Shown in pieces: positions 54,954 to 64,000 of a DNA stretch of 64,000 nucleotides (its first letter is position 1; each line of letters starts with the position of its first letter). The stretch comes from Mactra quadrangularis (Eukaryota; Mollusca; Bivalvia; Venerida; Mactridae), in assembly GCA_025267735.1 (NCBI GenBank), contig CM046294.1:19774162-19838161 (forward strand), in the 5' to 3' direction. Under the pieces are notes generated by a model, which was not told the DNA's origin, made no database searches, and saw nothing but the letters and a program-made list of their open reading frames with translations. A program made the translations under genes and the position numbers.

Positions 54954-55158
54954 GTTCAGTAACTACTGTTAGCTAACGTTACGGGTATGGAAAACCTCAA
55001 TCAGAAGACAACTCAACCCGTGCAAAACTCTACTCAAAGTTGGGACAAAGCAATCCGTTGGAAGGGGATTGAGTTGTCTCGGGTTGAGTTGTCTTTGTGT
55101 TGAGTTATTCCGACACTTCCGTTACGGAACGATTTAGAACGTTCAGGGTAACTGAACA
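54954..55158. mobile_element. MITE F2, copy 2
   Basis: GTTCAGTAACTACTGTTAGC to GGGTAACTGAAC, with the GACAACTCAACCCG / GGGTTGAGTTGTC core. Aligns over its length with 15270-15475. Confidence 0.85.
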
Positions 55159-55680
55159 CGCTGCAGTTATTCGTTTGTGGTTTTTTCGAGATTTATTTCA
55201 AAGTTTACAAAGGTTGGTTTAGTTCTCAATCTATGTACAAACAGTTCACTGTAGGCGCTGTTGTTACAGTCTATGATAAGGCGATTTAGAAACAAGAAAA
55301 ATGTTTGCCTAATCGACCTACCATGTGGCACCATGAAAACCACTGGTAATGTTGCTGATACATTGAGTGATTCTTAAATTAATTTCGGATTAAAACAACA
55401 TGACACAGTTTGTGCATCAACCACAAACATGGTGACAAACAAAAGGTTAAATAACAAAACTGTGGCATAGTTATACTTTTCAAAAGCGCGTGTGTCAGTT
55501 TATATGAGTCAAGGCCGTAGTAAGAATGATCAAGAATTTTCATCTTGGAAATAAGGAAACTTCAACTATTTATTGTTGACATGATGTGGTTGGTTTACTC
55601 GCATAGTTAATAATAAGTAAATAGTTTGAAGTAGATATATTTATCAGTCTGCATGCTGTCTTGATATACCATGCTCGTTC
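55159..55680. other. no supported feature
   Basis: AT-rich, nothing recognised. Confidence 0.5.
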
Positions 55681-56268
55681 ACCATCATCATTCACAATAA
55701 TTTTTGTTTACAATGATTTCGTTCACAAAAGTCATAATTCATAAATATTCTCGTTCACAATTATTCTCGTTAACAGAAATTCCAATTTACAATTATTCTC
55801 GTTCACATTTATTCTCGTTCACAATTATTCTCGTTCACAATAATCCCAATTCACAATGATTCTCGTTCACAATGATTCTCGTTCACAATTATTCTCTTTC
55901 ACAAATATCCCAATTCACAATTATTCTCGTTCACAATTATTTCTCGTTCACAATTATTCTTGTTCACAATAATCACAATTCACAATTATTCTCGTTCACA
56001 ATGATTTTCTTCACACTTATTCTCGTTCACAATGATTTCGTAAATAATAATGCTCATTCTCAACAATTTTGTTCACAATAATCCTCATTCACAATCATTC
56101 TTGTTCCCAATTATTCTGTTTCACAACAATATTCTCGTTCATACCTACTTTCATCAAAAATATTTCTCATCTACAATAATTCTCGTTCACAATAATTCTC
56201 GTTCAAATCAACTCACGTTTACAATAACTCTCGTTCAAATCAATTCTCATTCAAAATAACTATCGTTC
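55681..56268 (+). repeat. 16-bp minisatellite, irregular
   Basis: Unit TTCTCGTTCACAATTA, roughly 36 units with one- to few-base length changes. TTCTCGTTCACAATAA and CCCAATTCACAATTA variants alternate in places. The right third is more decayed. Confidence 0.9.
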
Positions 56269-56829
56269 ATGTATCAAATTATGTAGGTAAAACGTTACAA
56301 TTTTAATGGCGAAACGTACTCTTACTTTAGACTTACACATACATGTGCATAAATGCAGAATGTTGTTGATCGGGAAAGTGTCATTCGCCTTTACTAAAGT
56401 TTTGTTTGGTGACCGGAATCATCCGTCCGAGATTCAGTAAAAAAGGACGTACTAGACCCTGCATGTAAACCTACCGAATTTCTTGAAGGTCAAGTCTACG
56501 TAAATATGTTCTATACATACAAGGTCTTAGATAAAGTACCAATGACATTAAGCTAAAAACACAGGTTCCAGACAAAATGTTTTCTTATTGCTGTTTTTAC
56601 ATACAAATGTTTACTAATTACAGGAAAAATGTATCTGACACCTGTGACTTGAAACTGATATATGTGGTGATCATTGCCTTACATTAAAGACAAATCTGTA
56701 TCCGTTTATAAATCTCTGCGCAAACAAGTTATGTTTTGCACAAATTTACCTTAAAAAAATATAGCTGAAAATGACCTTGAAAGCTCAATTTATTGCAATA
56801 AATATGAAAACAAATCTAATATAAACAGT
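56269..56829. other. no supported feature
   Basis: AT-rich, nothing recognised. Confidence 0.5.
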
Positions 56830-57225
56830 GTTTTAGTCAATTTTTACAAGCAATGTAAAATTAACAGTAATTTTGTATCATGTCAATTTTTACAAGCTAT
56901 GTAAAATAACAGTATTTTTGTCTTAAGTCAATTTTTACAAACTATGTAAAATACAAATGTAACCAGTATTTTTGTCTCCACTCAATTTTACAAGCTATGT
57001 AAAATAACAGTATCTTTGTCTCAAGTCAATTTTTACAAACTATGAAAAAGATTAATTTTTAAGTCTGAGGTTAATCATCACAAGTGATTATAATGGAGGG
57101 TTCAATAAATAAAAAATAAAAATAAATTATTATTTAACTTGTACTTAATTCTCAGGTCAAATTTTACAAGCTATGTAAAATAACAGTATTTAAGTATCAG
57201 ATAATTTTCACCAGCTATGATTTGA
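56830..57225 (+). repeat. tandem repeat of about 45-50 bp
   Basis: Unit GTCAATTTTTACAAGCTATG followed by TAAAATAACAGTATTTTTGT and CTCAA. About five units to 57050, then 100 bp of unrelated A-rich DNA, then one to one and a half more units at 57152-57225. ACAAGCTATGTAAAAT contains a short palindrome. Confidence 0.85.
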
Positions 57226-57276
57226 TAGTTAGTGTTTGCTTTGTTTAAATATCATCAAGACAGATTGTGTCACTTT

Positions 57277-57307
57277 TTGGAACGATGCTAATTTAGCATC
57301 GTTCCAA
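57277..57307. repeat. perfect 15-bp stem-loop
   Basis: TTGGAACGATGCTAA, one T, then TTAGCATCGTTCCAA. A second imperfect inverted pair, TTTTCACGCTTCAAC and GTTCAAGCGTGAAAC, follows at about 57337-57391. Confidence 0.9.
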
Positions 57308-57501
57308 TGGTAACAAGAAAGTATAAGATTACTCTTTTCACGCTTCAACAATTTTCAACATAGACAAAGAGGCGTAGTTCAAGCGTGAAACTCATTAACA
57401 TCTCATTTAAATGTAATACAACGCTGGCTTGCGTTGTCGTTCTTGAAACTCTTCAGGAAAAGGGAGGTTACTCTCAGGACATATAAATTTTGCAATGGAG
57501 A

Positions 57502-57542
57502 CGGGACAACTCAACCCGTAGACAACTCAACCCGTGACAACT
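57502..57542 (+). mobile_element. MITE F2 core fragment
   Basis: Two direct copies of GACAACTCAACCCGT in 41 bp; ends of the MITE not present. Confidence 0.65.
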
Positions 57543-57673
57543 GCAAAGATTACTTGTTGGAGTAAAAAGGGCCTACGATGTTTTTTACAGTGTCTGTTAT
57601 ATGCCTAATATAATTACATCATTCGATAGTAATAAACAATATTAAATGATCGTATTATATCAAGCAGTTGCTT

Positions 57674-57693
57674 GAGTTACGGTACCGTAACTC
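57674..57693. repeat. perfect 20-bp palindrome
   Basis: GAGTTACGGTACCGTAACTC without a spacer; a further CTAGAGTTACGG half-site lies at 57711-57722. Confidence 0.9.
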
Positions 57694-58831
57694 TAGACCA
57701 AGCAGGGTTGGCTAGAGTTACGGAAGTCAAAAATCATGCGTATGTTTCAACTTTTAAACGTCGACAAACTTGTTTAAATTCATTATTACTCGAAATAAAC
57801 AAATATTTACCGACGTGACTTATCCAATTGTTATTACACCCGCCATTTTTGGATATGACTAATACACTTACCGGATGTTTAATATACGGCGATATGACGT
57901 TGTCGTCTTCAAAGTGTCACATTAAAAGTTTACTTGAGCGATTTTAAGTTATAGAGTTAGATTATAATTTGGAATAAATATGTATAAGTGCGTACGGAAT
58001 TTTAAACAAATATTTATAGGAAATAGACGATTCTTAGAGTAATTTTAATTGTGAATAAATTGCAAAAGCAAACGTTAATTTGACTTAAAGTTCGTGAACA
58101 AAAACTTGGGAATGTAGCTTGATGCAAAAGAGCTTAGTACTTGGGGAAAACCTTAAATGAATTGTTAGAAAGACGATGAAAAAAATCAGTTTGTCATTCC
58201 ACACCAAAATCTTAAAAAAATTAACGAAAATATTAACGATCTCGTTAAAAAATACCCATTGATAACCAAAAATGAGAAGTTGTCAGCTCCTATTGGTTAA
58301 AAAATAGTCCAGAATAATCTTTGGTTTGGTGAGATCGCAGCTGTACATGACCATAAAATGTGTTGATGAAAATTATTTCTTTGACTGGTTTATTTTGTTT
58401 GATTAAGTAAGATAAACCTTGCCATGAGCAAACCACTTGAGAAGTCTAGTGCTATCCTTTTGTTAAATTCTTTTAATTTAATACATTATTTTATAGATAA
58501 TATACATAATAATATATTCTTTGATCAAAAAATAAGTTCAGGACATCGTTCCTCCAGCACTCCAGTGCTTTGATTTCATCCTCCAGTGAGTTCATTAACC
58601 TTCTGTATTTCAACTATTATGACCTCCCCCCCCCTCTCTCTCTCTCTCTCTCCTCTCTCTCTCATCTCTATCAAGGACAAACATTCTAGAGTTTGTCAAT
58701 ACTAGGTTCATTACACCTTGTAAGAGAAAATAACATTTTGTATACTCACACAAATAAGATAGGAGTACAGGAAATCTTTTGGGCGTGGTTTGATAGGAAA
58801 TTAGTGTAGATACTGATAGGTCTGGATATCC
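57694..58831. other. no gene; CT microsatellite
   Basis: (CT)n with a C run at about 58626-58664, which yields an arginine/glutamate-rich reverse frame. Nothing else recognised. Confidence 0.5.
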
Positions 58832-59228
58832 CAATCTGATTAAAACCCGATCTAAAATTTTCCGCTCGCCTACTCGCTAATTTAGATCTGGCCTTTTCCA
58901 AACGAAGGTCACGTTCAGGTGACCTTTTCTCATTATAATATTCATGACGAAATTGTTATGATACGTAACTTGTTTACATTGTCTACGTCACGCAATTTGA
59001 AATGAGCCGTCCAATCGCAGACTGTGAATAATACCGCTGTTAAATTAGCTTGCCAACATTGGTCTAAAAATAGAAATTACGAAATCAAAATGTGATTAAT
59101 AGTGTTTCGTCTAGATGAAAGCTACGCATTGATTGGTCGCCACAAAGTTAATCTCGACGCGACCTTCCACGGAGACAGTAGAGATCCTGTACGACAATGC
59201 TCTACAGGATATCTAATTACGGAAGTTG
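58832..59228 (+). mobile_element. MITE M1, copy 6
   Basis: Left end CAATCTGATTAAAACCCGAT intact; right end worn (ACGGAAGTTG). No matching duplication: the left flank is TGGATATCC and the right flank is the B box of a headless SINE-1, so the right junction has been rearranged. AAGGTCAC-N6-GTGACCTT intact at 58905-58926. Confidence 0.85.
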
Positions 59229-59372
59229 GTTCTAATCTCATCCAAAATCGACCCGGTTGTTTCCTTGAGCAAAGAACTTGATCCAACTAGCTAAGTACTA
59301 TGGGACCAGGAAGTGGACTCTAAGTGATTAATCCTGGTTGTAATGTCTCGTTTCACAATCGAGCTTAAATTA
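59229..59372 (+). mobile_element. SINE-1, headless
   Basis: Starts inside the B box (GGTTCTAATCTCATCC), then 'tttccttgagcaaagaactt', 'gggaccaggaagtggactc' and the tail 'tttcacaatcgagc'. Joins MITE M1 directly. Confidence 0.8.
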
Positions 59373-60377
59373 TATGGTATAAACGATATCTTTTTCGCCA
59401 TAAGTTGTTTTACAAAAGAACCACATTTTTATTTTCGAGGGAAGTATAGTTCAATATAATACAATTGTGATGAAAATACAGAGCAATCCTAAATCTCAAG
59501 GTCATAATCCTGTTTTAGGATATATCGCATAAAAATGAAAAATATTTATGAGCATATTCCAAAATCGACATTATTCTGTTGATCAACATATGATATAACA
59601 ATATTACATGAATAAGTTTTGATTATAGAAAACAGGGGCGTAGCTTGTCCAAAATAAATGTGAAGGCACAAGTAACCTAGGGGTTTCCTGATGTCTAGTG
59701 ACGTTACATGTATAACACCATCAATCAGTACAGTAACTGCTGCTTGACTTACCTCCCTTTATATGTAATTTAGCCATCGTATCATGACAATTTCTTACGG
59801 TTAACCGTATGCTTATGCTGAATCTAGACCGAGTTATTGTTTTTTTATTGAGCATTATAGTTTCAAAAGTGATGGCACAATCCATACTGCTCGTATCCCT
59901 TAGCCTACGATGTTTATTGCATTTTGGGCATTTTTAAACTTTTTATTTTTTCGAATTTTCAAAATATGTGTGGGCACGTGCCTTGCGTGCCTATAGGAAG
60001 CTACGCAAACGGAAAAAAAACTTGCGGTAAACATGACAATTTTTTTCTCTCTCAAAATTCCAATCGTCTAAAAACTTTTGGTGGGCTCTGTATGGATTTC
60101 CTACACGTGACTCGTTAGGACGTAAAGATGTAAATAAATAAAAACATTAATGACAGTCTCATATTACGTGTAAATAATCTTAAATTTATATGTAAATGGT
60201 AGAAGAAGTTTGAATAATGTAATGTCAGAATTAAGCTCAATAAATAAAGTTGTTTGGTCCAAATTAAGGTACGAAGAACGTGACTTCTCTGAAGTGCGAA
60301 AAGGCAAAATATTTTCAATGCTATTTACAATAACATTACATGTAATTAGTAATTTTCCTCATTATTTGATATGTACA
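59373..60377. other. no gene; MITE end fragment
   Basis: AACTTTTGGTGGGCTCTG with TA (60070-60092) is an orphan end of the CAGTACCC MITE family. Other frames lack features. Confidence 0.5.
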
Positions 60378-60470
60378 TGTCGGTATCCGGACATTTGCAT
60401 AAACTCAGGGGGGGCAAATGTCCGCCCTGTCGAAAAAAGGGGGCAAATGTCCGGGGGGGCAAATGTCCTA
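60378..60470. repeat. GGGGGCAAATGTCC repeat cluster
   Basis: Three direct copies of GGGGGCAAATGTCC and one inverse copy (CCGGACATTTGC) in 90 bp, with G tracts between them. Confidence 0.7.
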
Positions 60471-61138
60471 GAATCGTACATGTCGTCTACGTAAACATTG
60501 CGTATATAAACATAGCCAGTTTCATTACAAACCAATATTTATGGATGAATCATTTTTACAAATTTATAGATAAGTTAGTTTACACTTATTTTATGAACAC
60601 ATCTTTATATAAAATATACGATGTTCACTATTAAAAATAAATGGTAAATATCAAAGTTGTACGTTTAAATCAGTAAAATGGTGTTCATGCGTCATATTTA
60701 ATTGGAAAGTTCATTGTTTAAAGTACAAAATCACGCATGACCTAGAATACGACCTGTATCTAAATGCATTTATGTATGAAAAACTGCACACAACAACATG
60801 TTTACTATGTGCATTTTTAAAACATTAAAAACATATTTACGACTAAATTATGCGCTTATCGTAACCTTGAAAGGTGGTTGTAAATTTGTTATTCATAATG
60901 ATATTAACATAGCTGGAAAGAACTGAACTGCAAATAACAGTGCAAACAAAAACTGTTGACATTAAAGAATCCCAATCTAAAACAGTTTTGCAATAATATA
61001 CAAAAATATTTGAGTTTACAGTATATTTTTGAGGGGTGTATCTGTAATGTGTTATATTTTGTTTGTATGGGGACTCTTTAATACTGACAGTCTGGTTACA
61101 AAGCAGATTTAACAGAGCTGAGATAATTAGTGTAATAC
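60471..61138. other. no supported feature
   Basis: AT-rich, nothing recognised. Confidence 0.5.
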
Positions 61139-62148
61139 AGAGCAGAGAGGAGCAGAACAGAATAGAACAGAGCAGAGAGGAGCAGGACAGAACAGAACAG
61201 AGGTGAAATGAGCAGAACATAATAGAACAGAGCAGAGAGAAGCAGGACAGAACAGAACAGAGGTGAAATGAGCAGAACAGAATAGAACAGAGGTGAAATG
61301 AGCAGAACATAATAGAACAGAGCAGAGAGAAGCAGGACAGAACAGAACAGAGGTGAAATGAGCAGAACAGAATAGAACAGAGGTGAAATGAGCAGAACAT
61401 AATAGAACAGAGCAGAGAGAAGCAGGACAGAACAGAACAGAGGTGAAATGAGCAGAACAGAATAGAACAGAGCATAGAGACGCAGGACAGAACAGAACAG
61501 AGGTGAAATGAGCAGAACAGAATAAAACAGAGGTGAAATGAGCAGAACAGAATAGAACAGAGGTGAAATGAGCAGAACAGAATAGAACAGAGCATAGAGA
61601 AGCAGGACAGAACAGAACAGAGGTGAAATGAGCAGAACAGAATAGAACAGAGGTGAAATGAGCAGGACAGAATAGAACAGAGGTGAAATGAGCAGAACAG
61701 AATAGAACAGAGCATAGAGAAGCAGGACAGAACAGAACAGAGGTGAAATGAGCAGAACAGAATAGAACAGAGGTGAAATGAGCAGGACAGAATAGAACAG
61801 AGGTGAAATGAGCAGAACAGAATAGAACAGAGCATAGAGAAGCAGGACAGAACAGAACAGAGGTGAAATGAGCAGAACAGAATAGAACAGAGGTGAAATG
61901 AGCAGGACAGAATAGAACAGAGGTGAAATGAGCAGGACAGAACAGAACAGAGGTGAAATGAGCAGACCAGAATAGAACAGAGCAGAGTGGAGAAGGTTAG
62001 AACAGAACAGAATAGGGGTAAAATGAGCAGAACAGAATAGAACAGAGCAGAGTGAAGAAGGTCAGAACAGAATAGAACAGAACAGGGGTGAAATGAGCTT
62101 ATCAGAACAGATCAGACGTAAGTAGAGCATTACAGAACAGAATATAGC
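61139..62148 (+). repeat. 30-bp minisatellite with higher-order pattern, about 33 units
   Basis: Monomer A is AGGTGAAATGAGCAGAACAG followed by AATAGAACAG; monomer B is AGCAKAGAGAAGCAGGACAG followed by AACAGAACAG. Between 61561 and 61920 the order is A B A A A B A A A B A A, i.e. a 120-bp AAAB higher-order unit. All units keep a 30-bp frame, so the minus strand stays open for 330 codons (60843-61835), a Cys/Ser/Leu/Phe repeat peptide that is most likely not made. Confidence 0.95.
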
Positions 62149-62157
62149 AAAGCTGAG

Positions 62158-62218
62158 TATCGCCGTGGAATGGCATATACAACGTTTTGCTTTGGCGTTA
62201 AAAACAAACCAAAAACAC
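62158..62218 (+). mobile_element. SINE tail fragment beside the minisatellite
   Basis: 'cgccgtggaatggcatatac' and 'ggcgttaaaaacaaacc' correspond to the tail of SINE-3/SINE-4. The minisatellite ends just before it. Confidence 0.5.
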
Positions 62219-62535
62219 ATTCACATGAAAGTCATTGGGTCAAAAACTCGTACCAGTCGGTGAAAGCACGCTACATGCATATACAAAGTTCAAACAATGA
62301 TCTCTTTAAGATAAATTGATACGGTGCTTAATTATAAATGCATAATTGTGAGTGGTTTTGTCTGCATGTGCGTGATCGAGAAAACTACTTAGGTCGAAGT
62401 ACCAGAGGTTAATTAGAAATTTTAGTGCATACACATTCACAGGCGCAAGTTCGAAAATTAGAGCAATGAAAACCGCGACTTAAAAACTTGAATGTAGTTT
62501 TGAATTTATCAATATACTTGTTTATGATTATTGAT
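62219..62535. other. no supported feature
   Basis: Spacer, nothing recognised. Confidence 0.5.
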
Positions 62536-63115
62536 ACCGGTGTAGCGCCGCTAAATGTCACAACGCCGCTAAACGTCGCCACACAATCGCTAAACGTCGC
62601 GACCACCCCTAAATACAGTCCATTTGCGTTCGCTCAAAACGCGTTCGCTCGTAATTACGGGTTCGCTCGAGATCATATCACGGTCCCGATCGAATTTACT
62701 CTAAAGTTCATATAAAAAGATGAGATAACTCATTGTATATCGCAAATGCCCTGAAGTTAAACGTCGCAATGTTGCCGCTTAACGTCGCACAAAAAAGATT
62801 GACGGTGAACGTCGCAACCTTGACGCTAAACGTCGCTTTTAGTAGAAAGGTATAGTACTGGATCTAAGCATTACATAGGACTTTACTATCCACCTAAATG
62901 TCCATCGCAACAACTCTCGCGGCCATAACCTTTATCTCAACGATTATTTTTATCATCTTCAGATCAACTTTCAAACATGGTTAAGTTGGGTTAGATCTAG
63001 GTAGATAGGCACTATAGACGCCTTATTCTTGCTTAAGGGGTGTTGCAACGTTTAGCATTGAGGGTAACGTCGCTAAAAGTCGCAACGCCGCTAAATGTCG
63101 CAACGGCGATACTAT
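62536..63115. repeat. CGTCGC-motif cluster, large
   Basis: At least ten irregularly spaced copies of CGCTAAACGTCGCAAC-like words, all in one direction (62550-62600, 62757-62840, 63050-63105), and three copies of GTTCGCTC at 62629-62668. Spacing is not constant, so this is not a plain tandem repeat. The AT content drops. The short plus frame here encodes a repeated PLNVAT peptide and is judged incidental. Confidence 0.65.
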
Positions 63116-63324
63116 GATTAAAAATTATATATGTATCATAGCTCTAATCATAAATTATGGGGGTAAACTAATCATAGCTGATTTTGAAATAAGCTCAAAT
63201 GAACCTCTTTGTTTGTTTTTAATAAGCTAATTTGAATCGTTTATCATAAAAACACAATTTTGATCAAGGACTATGGGGAAGAGGGTATTGAACTTGATTG
63301 TTCATACATCTTAAAGCTGAGGTA

Positions 63325-63625
63325 ACCCGGGTCGGTAGCACGGGTGGAAGCGCATCGGGATTTCGAATCTAGTGTCCCGATGGGGGGGGTACGGGTTCGA
63401 ATTTTACGCGGGGAGGTTATGTCCTTCCATGAAAATTTGACAATTAAGTCAACTTTCCTCCGCTTATAAGGTATTTGGAGATGTTTCCAGCCTTGTGGAA
63501 GGGTAGGGGAGTGCCGGTTGCAGACAAGGGTCCAGGAAAGCTAGGTTAGGTGCGCTGGACGCCGTTATATGACCTATACAATGTGTTTCTACGACATTAA
63601 ACCCAGCAAAATTAGTTAATAAATA
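63325..63625 (+). mobile_element. SINE-4, full-length
   Basis: Head GGGTCGGTAGCACGGGTGGA with B box GGGTTCGAATTTT, a G tract in the variable region, body 'gaaaatttgacaattaagtc', 'ccagccttgtggaagggtag', tail 'ggttaggtgcgctggacgcc' and 'acattaaacccagcaaaa'. Confidence 0.9.
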
Positions 63626-63637
63626 AAGCTGAGGCAG

Positions 63638-63996
63638 GTTTGGGCGGAGTTACCGTTCCTAGCTATCTTGATACTTTTCCCTGTGTACAAATGGACCTAG
63701 ATATTGACCGACATATCTGTACATGTGCTTACAAGAACATGTCGCATGGAACAGAGTTTCCAGTTCAATTCGGACGCCGTGGACAGTGCGTGATAGGTCG
63801 GTTCTTACAGGAAATTGATGGCATGGGCTCTTTGATTACATGGGATAATGAAGGACCTCATTCCGTCTTCTGCAATATTTCATCAGAAAATAATCAAAGT
63901 ATCGTTCAGTGGAAACCACAAGAATGCACGTCATACTATAAGAGATCACTTACAAGTACTTATTTAGACTTGAAGTCTGTCTGTACATGCATGTAA
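63638..63996 (+). CDS. putative exon of a secreted or extracellular cysteine-rich protein
   Basis: An open frame of about 118 codons with balanced composition, unlike the AT-driven frames elsewhere. It has eight cysteines (FPCVQM, ICTCAYK, GQCVIG, VFCNIS, QECTSYY, SVCTCM), and three N-glycosylation sites (NMS, NIS, NQS), which points to a disulphide-bonded extracellular region. The frame is preceded by GAGGCAG (possible splice acceptor ending at 63637), just after a SINE-4. It ends either at TAA (63994-63996) or at a possible donor CAT|GTAACA after 63992. No in-frame ATG stands at the start, so it is treated as an internal or last exon. Family not recognised. The weak pyrimidine tract before the acceptor is against it. 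Confidence 0.4.
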
Positions 63997-64000
63997 CACA

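Noticed and set aside
58610..58834. Arginine/glutamate-rich frame
   Set aside because: It reads through a CT microsatellite.
60843..61835. 330-codon minus-strand open frame rich in Cys, Ser, Leu and Phe
   Set aside because: It is the reverse strand of a 30-bp minisatellite; the unit length is a multiple of three, so the frame stays open by arithmetic. No unique domain is present.

Overview
The window reads as gene-poor nuclear DNA of an animal, most likely a bivalve mollusc. It is AT-rich and has no operons, ribosome-binding sites or long continuous genes. It is filled with short non-autonomous transposons, tRNA-derived SINEs, worn LINE fragments and tandem repeats. The bivalve assignment rests on the style of the SINE tails ('acggcgttaaaccca'), of the LINE C-termini and of the GGTGAGC / GACCCTCTTGTTT repeat. 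These are matched from memory, so species and even class remain inference.

Only two stretches look like possible host coding DNA. One is a cysteine-rich, N-glycosylation-site-rich putative exon at the right edge (63638-63996, +). The other is a roughly 38-codon SAM-like peptide (47216-47328, -) trapped between two repeat arrays. Other protein-like signals are LINE reverse-transcriptase and C-terminal remnants at 14.4, 35.7-38.1 and 46.1-46.5 kb, all minus strand and all broken.

Layout. 0-7 kb: SINE-1 copies, a hAT-like pair with one member split by a mariner-type MITE, GC-tract and hAT-type TIR elements, and a foldback. 7.6-17 kb: a LINE tail, an ATACG microsatellite, foldback MITE F1, a LINE 3' end and MITE F2. 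17-34 kb: four of six copies of one MITE family (M1) with 8-9 bp target duplications, one of them between 115-bp direct repeats; a Harbinger-like MITE; an AAACCTTT element; a hAT and a palindromic foldback side by side on one target; and a small Helitron. 34-43 kb: a LINE split by a hAT element and abutting a 46-bp minisatellite, then SINEs and a shrunken M1. 43-54 kb: SINE-2, SINE-3 and SINE-4 copies, a large inverted pair of 42-bp repeat arrays joined to LINE remnants, and a long hAT carrier with nested insertions. 54-64 kb: more MITEs, four tandem arrays (16, about 47 and 30 bp, and CGTCGC-motif DNA), SINE-4 and the edge exon.

Nothing here forms a metabolic or defence system. What is informative is the interplay of mobile elements: families sharing termini (F1/F2), SINEs sharing tails or cores, nested insertions that fix relative ages, and tandem arrays that begin at transposon boundaries. 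Coordinates of TIR elements with matching target duplications are good to a base or two; those of fragments are approximate.
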